Below, piece after piece: positions 1 through 10,727 of a DNA stretch of 64,000 bases. The number at the start of each line of letters is the position of its first letter. Position 1 is the stretch's first letter. Made by a program: the position numbers and the translations under genes. This DNA is from Ralstonia mannitolilytica. Lineage in GTDB: Bacteria; Pseudomonadota; Gammaproteobacteria; Burkholderiales; Burkholderiaceae. A model generated the notes under the pieces. It did no database searches. It had not been told where the DNA came from and worked only from the letters and a program-made list of their open reading frames with translations. The stretch is from positions 47,434 to 111,433 of the forward strand of contig NZ_CAJPVG010000013.1 in NCBI RefSeq assembly GCF_905397375.1, read 5' to 3'.

Positions 1-2286
<2,286 letters not shown>

Positions 2287-2293
2287 AGGCATC

Positions 2294-3601
2294 ATGCTTA
2301 ATCAATCGTCCGCCACTCCCGCACCCCTCGATGCGCGGGCCGTCAGGCCAGCGTTGGTCGTGCTGCTTGCTCTGGTATTTGTTGTCTCTCTCGGCTATGG
2401 AGTCGGGCTGCCGTTGCTGCAGTTGTATCTGGCGCAGTACCTGCCTGGTGCGACGCGGCAAACGCTGGCGTGGCACGTTGGCATGCTGGGAGGAATCTAC
2501 ACGCTCGCGCTGTTCATCTTTGCGCCGTGGTGGGGCCGCCAGTCGGATCATCGTGGGCGGGCGGCGGCGCTGACTACCGGCTTCGCTATGTTTGTGCTGG
2601 GAACCGCGATGGTCGCGCTAATACCCAGTCTCATGGCGATCTATGGCGGTCGATTGATCGCCGGGGCGGGGGCAGCGGCTATCGTGCCCGGTGCCCAGGC
2701 CTATGTGACCGACATCAGCAATACCGAGGACAGGAGTCGGCGCTTTGTGCTGATCGGTAGTGCATCGTTCGTTGGCTTTCTCGCGGGCCCCGCGTTCGGT
2801 AGTTGGCTTGCCGGGCCGCTGATGGGCATGCCTGCAGGCCAGATGCCCAGTATGGTCAACTGGCCCGCGTTGGTGGTCGCATCGGTCGGACTGCCACTTC
2901 TGTTGGCGGTTCGCCGCTGCCTGAGCACGACCAAGCCGATCTTGCTCGACAGCGGCTCGGTGCAGATGACCCGGCAGCGCAAGCGCTTCGTTGCTGTATC
3001 GATGCTGTTAGCCCTGCTGGCGTCCTTTGCCGCAGGTACCTTCGAAGTCGGCTTCAGCCTGTTTGGTGGCCAGACACTGCGCCTACCCAACTCGATGATT
3101 GCGGTGATGTTTGTCACGTGCAGCCTGGCGATGCTCGCCGCGCAGGCTTTGCTGCTGCTTCCGGCAGTGCGCAAGCATATCGACCATCGCTGGGTTGCCG
3201 GCGCATTTGCCGGCTCAGCGGTGGCACTGGGCTTTGCCGCACTGGTGCCCGATGCCGCCGCGCTTGGGCTGCTAATCGCCGTGGTGGCTACCGGCGTCGG
3301 CATGATTGGACCGGTGCTGTCTTATGAGTTGCTGGAAGGTGACCGTAGTTTCGCTGGGTCGCTGTTGGCAAGGCAGGCAGCCGCAGGCAACCTGGGGCAG
3401 GCACTAGGTTCGGTGAGTGCCGGTACCCTGTTTGGATGGAATACGTTCGCTCCATTTTGGGCAGCGGCGGCTGTGTTGCTGCTTGGTAGTGTGGCTGCAC
3501 TGCGTTGGTGGGGCGCGGCGCGGCAGGCTGAACGTCAGCCAGAGCAGCGCAGCTTTCAAGCAGAAGGAGAAAGGCAGACGAGGGAAGGGCGGGGCGCATG
3601 A
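2294..3601 (+). CDS. MFS efflux transporter
   Basis: A 435-residue major facilitator superfamily protein with about 12 hydrophobic segments. The loop after the second membrane segment carries a motif-A-like sequence (WWGRQSDHRGRAAAL), and the N-terminal half resembles drug/H+ antiporters of the tetracycline-exporter type (family knowledge). It starts 7 bases after the P-type ATPase stop and is probably in the same operon. A role in metal or metal-chelate export is inferred only from that position; the substrate cannot be read from the sequence. The C-terminus is a hydrophilic Glu/Arg-rich tail of about 30 residues. Confidence 0.85.
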   Translation: MLNQSSATPAPLDARAVRPALVVLLALVFVVSLGYGVGLPLLQLYLAQYLPGATRQTLAWHVGMLGGIYTLALFIFAPWWGRQSDHRGRAAALTTGFAMFVLGTAMVALIPSLMAIYGGRLIAGAGAAAIVPGAQAYVTDISNTEDRSRRFVLIGSASFVGFLAGPAFGSWLAGPLMGMPAGQMPSMVNWPALVVASVGLPLLLAVRRCLSTTKPILLDSGSVQMTRQRKRFVAVSMLLALLASFAAGTFEVGFSLFGGQTLRLPNSMIAVMFVTCSLAMLAAQALLLLPAVRKHIDHRWVAGAFAGSAVALGFAALVPDAAALGLLIAVVATGVGMIGPVLSYELLEGDRSFAGSLLARQAAAGNLGQALGSVSAGTLFGWNTFAPFWAAAAVLLLGSVAALRWWGAARQAERQPEQRSFQAEGERQTREGRGA

Positions 3602-3766
3602 ACAACAATGAAAATTCCTCGTGCTATGTGCGCGCATTGTGCTTTTGAGGCCGCTTTCCAATGGCAGCGCACCGAACCGGCAATTCGTGGATGGTGTAAC
3701 ACGTGACGGCGGATGTGACCTATCAGCGCCATTTGCTCCTTCCAATTGAACTGGGGTTCAAAGCCG

Positions 3767-4093
3767 TTATTGCATAGCTCGACAGGCTTGCGCGCATTCC
3801 TCACACGCACGTGCGCAAGTTTGACAGTGGTCGTGTGCATGCTTCGCGCACTCTGCGCCGCATTTCTGACAGATGGTTGCGCATAATACGCAAACGGCTT
3901 TGGCTTGGCTGCTGCCGCGTGCCATATAACCAACGGCAGTCTGGCACAACTCCGCGCAATCGAGATCCAGGCGAATACAGTCGGCAAGTTCCGCCGGGCT
4001 TGGCTCGTTGAGGCAAGCCACAGCACAGTGCAAGCATGTGACCTGACACGCGTTACAGGCGTCGAGACATTCTTGATAGGTTTGGTGAGACAT
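3767..4093 (-). CDS. Four-helix-bundle copper-binding protein (DUF326)
   Basis: A 108-residue protein with Cys spaced along predicted amphipathic helices (CLDACNACQVTCLHCAVAC and CAELC, CVLCATICQKCGAEC, CQTCARACEECAQAC). This is the pattern of the DUF326 / Csp copper-storage-like family, in which the Cys line the inside of a four-helix bundle and bind many Cu(I) ions. No signal peptide is visible, so it is probably cytosolic. The start at 4093 is chosen because AGGAGA lies just upstream and all family similarity begins there; the frame is open further upstream, but that part is a decayed copS remnant. It lies between the exporter and the second copC inside the copper block. Confidence 0.9.
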   Translation of the reverse strand: MSHQTYQECLDACNACQVTCLHCAVACLNEPSPAELADCIRLDLDCAELCQTAVGYMARGSSQAKAVCVLCATICQKCGAECAKHAHDHCQTCARACEECAQACRAMQ

Positions 4094-4223
4094 CGTCGTT
4101 CTCCTGGGTGGTTGGCGTACCGACATGGCATGCGCACCCACGAGAAAGCAAGGACGGCGCCTTGTGCCAAAGAGGCGGGGCACGTTGAGTCGCAAATGGC
4201 CAGATCTGTCCGAACCGTAATCG

Positions 4224-4241
4224 GACCGCCATGTGGCGGTC
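4224..4241. repeat. Perfect inverted repeat upstream of DUF326 gene
   Basis: GACCGCCA and its exact reverse complement TGGCGGTC are separated by TG. It lies about 130 bases upstream of the DUF326 start. It could be an operator or a hairpin; no U-tract follows on either strand. Confidence 0.5.
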
Positions 4242-4326
4242 ATGTGCGCTTTCCGCCAGTGGCCCATGGTGAACCGAAGTGTTCGCGCTCTCGGCGGAAT
4301 GCGGTCGGCACGTGGAGACGCGCGTG

Positions 4327-4415
4327 CGCCACGACGACCACAAGGCCATGTCGCGGGGGTGTGCCGGATCGCATTGGGCAGCAAATCACCAACGTAGCAG
4401 CGCCACAGCAAAGTG
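4327..4415 (-). pseudogene. Remnant of a second copS histidine kinase
   Basis: On the minus strand this stretch reads DLLPNAIRHTP, matching the intact CopS N-box (NLLSNAIRHTP). At the DNA level about 75 bases align with 5454-5530 of the intact copS at roughly three-quarters identity by eye, with one extra G in the run at 4352-4357 that shifts the frame straight after the HTP codons. Only this part of the ATPase domain remains. It sits upstream of the DUF326 gene on the same strand and indicates a former second copRS-type locus. Confidence 0.65.
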
Positions 4416-4670
4416 GTCTAGAACTAGCCTCTGGTGGACGGTGTCGAGCCGGTGCCGAACCCGTACACCTCTATGCGTCGTGACATCACCCAGCGGGCGC
4501 TACCGCGCGCACCAACAACTTCGGTACGCATTGCCATATCGTGCTGTTTTGGGACACCGATTACCATCTCATCGCACGCTAGTTGCTCGTGGGTGGTCTG
4601 ACCTGCATCAACAGGCTCCGTGTGCAACGACTTAAGCTAAATGCACATTCCCAAGAAACGGAGGTGCGCC

Positions 4671-5057
4671 ATGTCCGCAAGTCGCCGCGCATTGCGAGGC
4701 TCAGTCACCGTCCTGTTCGCGATTCTGAGCGAGATCGCTCTCGGCCATCCAAAGCTGGTTTCATCGAGACCAGCGAACAATTCTGAAGTGGCCGCCCCAA
4801 AGCGAATCGAATTGAGATTTTCAGAGGAACTTGTATTCCCGCCTTCGGGAGGTAATCTAGTTATGGCGTGGCTGCCGGGCCGGGCGCTTCACGGGCCGAT
4901 GAAGATTCCGGCTGAAGTATCGCGTGGCGGAGACGCCAAGACGGTCGTTATTCAGCCGACTCAACCTCTCATGGCTGGTTCCTATCGCGTTGACTGGCAA
5001 GCGGTCTCATCCGATGGGCATCCTGTCAATGGCAGGATCGTATTCCGAGTACGATGA
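4671..5057 (+). CDS. CopC-like periplasmic copper protein, second copy
   Basis: A 128-residue exported protein of the CopC family, the same length as the canonical CopC at 10337. Start 4671 follows an ACGGAGG ribosome site; an in-frame ATG at 4641 is less likely. The signal peptide ends just before HPKLVSS, so His1 of the mature protein is kept, as is the C-terminal SSDGHP His. The Met-rich Cu(I) loop of the other copy (TEMPGMSGHNPMK) is here AWLPGRALHGPMK, with most Met ligands lost, so it probably binds Cu(II) only. It is not linked to a copA or copD of its own and converges with copS. Confidence 0.88.
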   Translation: MSASRRALRGSVTVLFAILSEIALGHPKLVSSRPANNSEVAAPKRIELRFSEELVFPPSGGNLVMAWLPGRALHGPMKIPAEVSRGGDAKTVVIQPTQPLMAGSYRVDWQAVSSDGHPVNGRIVFRVR

Positions 5058-5137
5058 AGCGCCGATCCTCATCGTTTGAGTCCATCGGAGTGGCGCGCGA
5101 AACCGGCGGCTGTTTCGGTTTGCGACCCAAAATGCCC

Positions 5138-5154
5138 GCCAAGCCCGGCTTGGC
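5138..5154. terminator. Hairpin between convergent copC2 and copS
   Basis: GCCAAGC and GCTTGGC form a 7-base perfect stem with a 3-base loop between two convergent genes. There is no clear U-tract, so the terminator call is tentative. Confidence 0.3.
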
Positions 5155-5179
5155 AGTAGTCGCCGCAGTGTGCAAAGAA

Positions 5180-6577
5180 CTATACAGACAATATTGCGGC
5201 ATCGATGCAACGCGGTAGGCGGATAGAGAACCGTGTGCGCCCGTCAATGCGCGCAACGGTGATGGTGCCGCCGTGCGCCGCAACGATCGCTTTGGTGATG
5301 GCCAAGCCAAGGCCGGCACTTTCCGACTCGGGCCGCGCGCGCGATTTGTCCGCCCGGAAAAAGCGCTCGAAGATAAATGGCAGCAGCTGCGGCGCGATCT
5401 CGCTGCCGTCGTTGTCTACCGAAACCGTCATGCCGTCGCGATCATCACTGACCGAGACGACCACGCGGCCATGTCGCGGGGTGTGCCGGATGGCGTTGGA
5501 GAGCAGGTTGCTCAACGCACGGCGCAGCATGAGCCGGTCTCCTGTGACGTGTCCATCGCCCCGCGTTTCGAGCAGGACAGCCTTGTCTTCTGCAAGCGCG
5601 TCATAGAAATCGAACAACGCGCGGATTTCGTCAGCGATGCGGATGTCTTCGGCGCTTGGCAGCGTCAGGCTGTGCTCCATCTTGGCGAGGTACAGCATGT
5701 CGGACACCATGCGTGCCAGGCGCTGCAGTTCCTCCGCATTGGAGGTCAGCACATCGCGATACTTCGTGCCCTCGCGCGGCTGGGATAGCACGACCTCCGT
5801 CTGCGTGAGCAGGTTCGTGATAGGCGTACGCAGTTCATGGGCGATGTCGGTCGAGAAGTCCGACAAGCGGCGGAAATCGTTCTGCAGGCGCTCCAACATG
5901 CCGTTCAGGGTCGCGGCAAGGTCCGCCACTTCGACTGGCACGGTATCAACAGGCATGCGTTCATCGAGCTTGTCGGCAGTCACCGTGCGCGCCCGCGAGG
6001 CCATGGTGCGCAAAGGCGCCAGGCCTCGGCGTGCAGCCCACCAGCCGAATAGGCCCGTGGCCAGCGCTGCGACGGCGATATAGAAAGCGAGCGTCCCGCG
6101 GAAGGTGTGGAGGAAGTGGGCGTGAATGTCCGTGTTGATCCCCAGCAGGACATCAAGCTCGCCCGATGATCCATCTCGCAGTGGGATGGCCGCGTGCATG
6201 CCCCGATATTGCTGACCGCCTTGCGCCCAAACGAGGGTTTCGCTGGTATGCCGCAACTGCGCCAGCGCTTGCGTTGCCGCTTGAAAATCGAAATCCTGGG
6301 TTACGTACAGCATGTGCCCGTCCGAACCCTGGATACGAGCTACGAGATCGGTGCGATGTTGGATTGCCTCGCGGATGCGTTCGGGGACCTGTTCGGCGGG
6401 ACTCGATTCGACAATCTTTTCAATGACGCTGACGTTCTCGCGCAGCGCGGTGTAGTCCTCCACCGCAAAGTGCTGATCCATGGCCAGCGCAATCACCACG
6501 CCCAGGCCCAGCAAGACGGCTGCCGAACACAGCGAGAAATACGCGGTGAGCCGAGTGGTCAGGGAGAACTGCCCCAT
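5180..6577 (-). CDS. copS: Copper sensor histidine kinase CopS
   Basis: A 465-residue membrane histidine kinase of the heavy-metal sensor family (CusS/CopS/IrlS). TM1 lies at about residues 11-33, a periplasmic sensor region at 34-160, TM2 at about 162-183, then HAMP, the HisKA box DIAHELRTP with phospho-acceptor His247, the N-box NLLSNAIRHTP and a glycine-rich ATP lid (SAGLGLAI). Its start overlaps the copR stop by one base (TGATG), so the pair is translationally coupled. It would sense periplasmic Cu and phosphorylate CopR to control the divergent copABCD genes. Confidence 0.94.
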   Translation of the reverse strand: MGQFSLTTRLTAYFSLCSAAVLLGLGVVIALAMDQHFAVEDYTALRENVSVIEKIVESSPAEQVPERIREAIQHRTDLVARIQGSDGHMLYVTQDFDFQAATQALAQLRHTSETLVWAQGGQQYRGMHAAIPLRDGSSGELDVLLGINTDIHAHFLHTFRGTLAFYIAVAALATGLFGWWAARRGLAPLRTMASRARTVTADKLDERMPVDTVPVEVADLAATLNGMLERLQNDFRRLSDFSTDIAHELRTPITNLLTQTEVVLSQPREGTKYRDVLTSNAEELQRLARMVSDMLYLAKMEHSLTLPSAEDIRIADEIRALFDFYDALAEDKAVLLETRGDGHVTGDRLMLRRALSNLLSNAIRHTPRHGRVVVSVSDDRDGMTVSVDNDGSEIAPQLLPFIFERFFRADKSRARPESESAGLGLAITKAIVAAHGGTITVARIDGRTRFSIRLPRCIDAAILSV

Positions 6578-7263
6578 CAGGCCGCGTCCTCGGGCGCTTC
6601 CAGTACATAACCCATGCCGCGTACCGTTTGGATCAGCTTCGGCTCGAAGTGGTCGTCGATCTTGGCGCGCAACCGGCGAATGGCGACGTCGATCACATTG
6701 GTATCACTGTCGAAGTTCATGTCCCAGACCTGCGAGGCGATCAGGGAGCGAGGCAAGACCTCGCCACGGCGGCGGACCAGCAGCTCCAGCAGGGAGAACT
6801 CCTTGCTCGTCAGCGGGATCTTCTGGCCTCCGCGTGAGGCACGACGGCGAGCCAAATCCAGCACAAGGTCGGCCACTTGGATTCGGTCGGACGAGACGGC
6901 ACCGGTTCCCCGGCGCAGCAGCGTGCGGACCCGGGCTAGCAACTCAGCAAACGCGAATGGCTTCACCAAGTAGTCGTCGGCGCCCATTTCAAGGCCTTTG
7001 ACGCGGTCGGCCACGCTGTCGCGGGCGGTCAAGAACAACACCGGCACCGCCTGTTCCGCAGCGCGCAACGATTGGACGATCTGCCAGCCATCCACGTCAG
7101 GCAGCATCACGTCCAGCAACAGCAAGTCGTAGTCGCCCGACATGGCCAGATGGCGGCCGTCAGTACCGTTGCGTGCCAGATCGACCACAAAGCCGGCTTC
7201 GGTCAGGCCTTGCTGCAGATACTCTCCGGTTTTGGGCTCGTCCTCGACGACCAACAGTTTCAT
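6577..7263 (-). CDS. copR: Copper response regulator CopR
   Basis: A 228-residue OmpR/PhoB-type regulator. The receiver domain has acidic residues near position 8, the phospho-acceptor Asp51 in LLLLDVMLPDVDGW, and the conserved Lys in DDYLVKPF. The C-terminal winged helix carries the recognition-helix region VIDVAIRRLRAKI. It is transcribed divergently from copA, and a CopR-box-like sequence lies in the shared region. Length and domain order match CopR/CusR/IrlR family members. Confidence 0.95.
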   Translation of the reverse strand: MKLLVVEDEPKTGEYLQQGLTEAGFVVDLARNGTDGRHLAMSGDYDLLLLDVMLPDVDGWQIVQSLRAAEQAVPVLFLTARDSVADRVKGLEMGADDYLVKPFAFAELLARVRTLLRRGTGAVSSDRIQVADLVLDLARRRASRGGQKIPLTSKEFSLLELLVRRRGEVLPRSLIASQVWDMNFDSDTNVIDVAIRRLRAKIDDHFEPKLIQTVRGMGYVLEAPEDAA

Positions 7264-7334
7264 ATCGCGCCTGAATCACTTCCTATGATTTATGGGCTGT
7301 AGAGTACCGCGCTGCAGGCGGCATCACACCAAGA

Positions 7335-7349
7335 TGACGGATTTGTAAT
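7335..7349. promoter_or_regulatory. Probable cop box in copR-copA divergent promoter
   Basis: TGACGGATTTGTAAT has the TGAC-N5-TGTNAT layout of CopR/CusR-type operators. It lies about 72 bases upstream of copR and 86 upstream of the chosen copA start. The family consensus is recalled, not searched. Confidence 0.5.
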
Positions 7350-7434
7350 GTTTCAGTCAGGTCGGGGTAGCCTGGCGCTGGGTAGCCTGCACCCACCTTT
7401 CAGAGTCGGACATTTTGTTAAGGAAATCTCGATC

Positions 7435-9330
7435 ATGCGCAGCAATCGTGCATCCGGCCTCGTGCTACCGAACCTGCCGCGGCGGCGGTTTGTGCAAGGT
7501 TTGGCTGCCGGCGGTGTCATCGCCGGTTTGGGCCTGGGTGGTTTCACTTCGGCGGCATCCGCTGCGTCCACCGCGCTGGGGACCGCACCAGTGCTGCGCG
7601 GCACCGAATTCGACTTGGTGATCGACGAGACGCCGGTCAACTTCACGGGCAAGCCGGCTATGGCCACGACCATCAATGGCATGCTCCCGGGGCCCACGCT
7701 GCGCTGGCGCGAGGGTGACACCGTCACCTTGCGCGTGACCAATCGCCTGCGCGAGCCGACGTCAATCCACTGGCACGGCATTGTCCTGCCGTTCGAGATG
7801 GATGGCGTACCGGGCATCAGCTTCCACGGCATTCCGCCCGGCGAGACCTTTACCTACCGCTTCAAGGTGCGACAAAGCGGCAGCTACTGGTACCACTCGC
7901 ATTCGGGCTTCCAGGAGATGACCGGGGTCTATGGCGCCCTCATCATCGATGCCGCCGGCGGTGACGCGATCCGGGCCGACCGCGATTACAGCGTGCTGCT
8001 GTCGGACTGGACCGACGAAGATCCGATGCGCGTCCTCTCCAAGCTCAAGACGCAGGGCGACTACTACAACTACCACCAGCCTACGGTGGTGGACTTCTTC
8101 CGCGACGTTTCCAACGATGGCTGGAAGGCGGCCATGGAAAAGCGGGCCATGTGGAACCAGATGCGCATGAACCCGACCGATCTGGCCGATCTCTCCAGTG
8201 CAACGCTCACCTATCTGACCAACGGCGTCACGCCGGCCGGCAATTGGACGGGCCTGTTTACGCCGGGCGAGACTGTGCGGTTGCGCTTCATTAACGGCTC
8301 CGGCAACACGTTCTACGACGTGCGCATCCCGGGGCTGAAACTCAAGGTGGTTCAGGTCGATGGGCAGAACATCGAGCCGGTCACGGTGGACGAATTCCGC
8401 TTCGGCCCCGGCGAGACTTGCGATGTGCTGGTCGCGCCCAAGGACGACGCCTACACCATCTTCTCGCAGTCGATGGACCGTACTGGTTATGCACGTGGCA
8501 CGCTGGCTGTCTGCCGGGGCTTGCAGGCTGCAGTGCCTGCGCTCGACAAGGTGGAATGGCTGTCCATGGCTGACATGATGGGTGACATGGGCGGTATGGG
8601 TGGCATGAGCCACGGTGGCATGTCGGGCATGGACCATGGTGCGATGTCCGGTATGAACCACGGCGGCATGCCCGGTATGGATCATGGCGACATGCAGATG
8701 ATGGACGACACTGGCATGACCATGATGGACTCCGGCGGCATGCAGATGATGGACCACAGCCAGCATGCGGAATCCGGCGGAGCGGCTAACAGCTTGAAGG
8801 TGCCGAGCAAGACAGCACGGCACGCGCGCACGGAATACGGTCCGAGCACCGATATGCACGTCGACATGGCGCGCACCAACCTGGACGATCCCGGCGTCGG
8901 TCTGCGCAACAACGGGCGCCGCGTTCTGGTGCTCGCCGACATGCATACCATCGGCGGTCCGATGGATAAGCGCGGTCCGGAGCGCGAGGTGGAACTGCAC
9001 CTCACCGGCAACATGGAGCGCTACACGTGGTCGTTCGACGGCGTGGAGTTCGGCAAATCGACACCTGTGCACTTCCGTTATGGCGAACGGCTGCGCGTCA
9101 TCCTCCACAACGACACGATGATGACGCACCCCATGCACCTGCATGGTATGTGGAGCGAACTGGAAGCGCCGGACGGTACGTTCCTCGCGCGCCGGCATAC
9201 CATCCCCGTCCAGCCCGCCCAACGGATCAGCTTTCTCGTCACAGCGGACGCGCTGGGTCGCTGGGCCTGGCATTGCCACCTGATGTTGCACATGGATGCG
9301 GGTATGTTCCGCGAAGTGGTGGTGGTCTGA
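7435..9330 (+). CDS. copA: Periplasmic multicopper oxidase CopA
   Basis: A 631-residue multicopper oxidase with a Tat signal (LPRRRFVQGLAAGG) exported folded to the periplasm, where it oxidises Cu(I). The copper ligands are visible: HWHGIV and WYHSHSG near the N-terminus, HPMHLHG and HCHLMLHMDAGM at the C-terminus. Between them lies a Met/His/Gly/Asp-rich repeat segment (bases 8565-8770) with MDHG-type units that would bind extra copper. Start 7435 is chosen for the AAGGAAA upstream and the position of the twin-arginine signal; a longer in-frame start at 7348 would bury the signal. It is the first gene of copABCDG. Confidence 0.96.
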   Translation: MRSNRASGLVLPNLPRRRFVQGLAAGGVIAGLGLGGFTSAASAASTALGTAPVLRGTEFDLVIDETPVNFTGKPAMATTINGMLPGPTLRWREGDTVTLRVTNRLREPTSIHWHGIVLPFEMDGVPGISFHGIPPGETFTYRFKVRQSGSYWYHSHSGFQEMTGVYGALIIDAAGGDAIRADRDYSVLLSDWTDEDPMRVLSKLKTQGDYYNYHQPTVVDFFRDVSNDGWKAAMEKRAMWNQMRMNPTDLADLSSATLTYLTNGVTPAGNWTGLFTPGETVRLRFINGSGNTFYDVRIPGLKLKVVQVDGQNIEPVTVDEFRFGPGETCDVLVAPKDDAYTIFSQSMDRTGYARGTLAVCRGLQAAVPALDKVEWLSMADMMGDMGGMGGMSHGGMSGMDHGAMSGMNHGGMPGMDHGDMQMMDDTGMTMMDSGGMQMMDHSQHAESGGAANSLKVPSKTARHARTEYGPSTDMHVDMARTNLDDPGVGLRNNGRRVLVLADMHTIGGPMDKRGPEREVELHLTGNMERYTWSFDGVEFGKSTPVHFRYGERLRVILHNDTMMTHPMHLHGMWSELEAPDGTFLARRHTIPVQPAQRISFLVTADALGRWAWHCHLMLHMDAGMFREVVVV

Positions 9331-9356
9331 TGCTCGACTTTCACAGCGGATTGATC

Positions 9357-10304
9357 ATGCACAAGCACGTAAGAACACTGTTGACTGTGGCGCTGGCTGC
9401 CGCCGGCATCGGCGTTGCCTCGGCCCAGGAAATCCAACTGATGAACGGGGAGACAACCCCGGCGTCCCAATCTGGCGCTCAGAATACTGGCAGCTCAATG
9501 CAGGGGATGGACCACGGCTCGATGCAAGGCATGGACCACGGCAGCATGAAGATGCAGGATGGTTCGGCGCCGCCCGACGCACGCGATCCCGATGCTTACT
9601 CGGGCGGATACCAGCTCGGCACCGGCAAATACGCACTGGGCGATCCCCGCCACATGATGATGATGGCGGACGCGCACAACTTTGGCTCAGTGCTGGTTGA
9701 CCGGCTGGAGTGGGTGCACGGTAACGATGCCAATGCAACCGCCTACGAATTGCAAGCCCGGTTCGGCAGCGTGTACAACAAAGCGGTCCTAAAAGCCGAA
9801 GGCGATGTCTCAAAGGGGCGCTTCGAAGAGGCGCGCACCGAGTTGCTGTGGAGCCATGCCGTCACAACGTTCTGGGATACCCAGCTCGGTGTGCGGAATG
9901 ACACGGGTTTCGGCCGACCCACACGCAACTGGGTGGCCTTCGGCGTGCAAGGTCTGGCTCCATACTGGTTCGATGTCGAGGCCACCGCCTATGTGGGCAA
10001 TAGTGGACGCACGGCATTGCGTCTGTCCAGCGAATACGAGCTGTTGCTGACCCAGCGGCTGATCCTGCAGCCGCGCATCGAAGCCAACTTCTATGGCAAG
10101 CGCGATCCCGATCTCGCCGTTGGCAGCGGGCTTTCCAACGCGACGGTGGGCTTGCGGCTGCGCTATGAGTTCAGCCGCCAGTTTGCGCCCTATATCGGCG
10201 TCGAACGCAGTCAGGCATTTGGCGGTACCGCCAACATGATCGAAGCGGCCGGTGGGCGCCGCGGCGACACCCGTTTTGTTGCGGGTGTGCGCCTCTGGTT
10301 CTAG
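9357..10304 (+). CDS. copB: Outer-membrane copper resistance protein CopB
   Basis: About 315 residues. A cleavable signal peptide (ending GVASA) is followed by a short Met/His-rich repeat (MQGMDHGSM twice), then a beta-barrel-like domain ending in a C-terminal aromatic (GVRLWF), as expected for an outer-membrane protein of the CopB family. An in-frame ATG at 9330 overlaps the copA stop (TGATG) and could be the real, coupled start; 9357 is preferred because it begins directly with a normal signal peptide. It acts with CopA in periplasmic/outer-membrane copper handling. Confidence 0.93.
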   Translation: MHKHVRTLLTVALAAAGIGVASAQEIQLMNGETTPASQSGAQNTGSSMQGMDHGSMQGMDHGSMKMQDGSAPPDARDPDAYSGGYQLGTGKYALGDPRHMMMMADAHNFGSVLVDRLEWVHGNDANATAYELQARFGSVYNKAVLKAEGDVSKGRFEEARTELLWSHAVTTFWDTQLGVRNDTGFGRPTRNWVAFGVQGLAPYWFDVEATAYVGNSGRTALRLSSEYELLLTQRLILQPRIEANFYGKRDPDLAVGSGLSNATVGLRLRYEFSRQFAPYIGVERSQAFGGTANMIEAAGGRRGDTRFVAGVRLWF

Positions 10305-10336
10305 TTTTCTCAACTCCCAACCACAAGGGTGTTTCT

Positions 10337-10723
10337 ATGTTCACGTCTCGTTTTGCCACCAAGGCCATCATTGGCACGTCCTTGGCGCTTCTGGCTTCGG
10401 CCGCGTTCGCGCATCCCAAACTGGTCTCTTCGACGCCCGCCGATCAGGCGGAAGTGACTGCGCCGACGAAGATCGAGCTGAAGTTCTCGGAGACCCTCAC
10501 GACACAATTCTCCGGGGCCAATCTCGTCATGACGGAGATGCCCGGCATGTCGGGGCATAACCCGATGAAGGTTGGCGCAAAAGTCTCCGCCGGCGACGAC
10601 GCCAAGACGATGGTCATCACGCCCGCACAACCGCTGACGACCGGGACGTACAAGGTGGAGTGGCGCGCGGTCTCGTCGGATACCCACCCGATGACGGGGA
10701 ATTTCACGTTCAAGGTGAAGTAA
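10337..10723 (+). CDS. copC: Periplasmic copper chaperone CopC
   Basis: A 128-residue exported CopC. The signal peptide ends in SAAFA, so the mature protein starts HPKLVSS, giving the N-terminal His ligand of the Cu(II) site. The Met-rich loop TEMPGMSGHNPMK is the Cu(I) site. It has the single Ig-like CopC beta-sandwich. It lies between copB and copD, four bases before copD, and is expected to deliver copper in the periplasm. Confidence 0.95.
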   Translation: MFTSRFATKAIIGTSLALLASAAFAHPKLVSSTPADQAEVTAPTKIELKFSETLTTQFSGANLVMTEMPGMSGHNPMKVGAKVSAGDDAKTMVITPAQPLTTGTYKVEWRAVSSDTHPMTGNFTFKVK

Positions 10724-10727
10724 GGCC

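Larger units (their letters stand above)
4094..4670. other. 577-base gap with decayed sequence and a palindrome
   Basis: No intact gene is seen. The segment holds a copS-like remnant (about 4327-4415), the promoter region of the DUF326 gene on the minus strand, a strong inverted repeat at 4224-4241, and the leader of the second copC. It reads as an old recombination scar in the copper block. Confidence 0.6.

Noticed and set aside
4424..4627. 67-codon minus-strand frame in the copper-block gap
   Set aside because: No family features and no good start; probably part of the decayed region.
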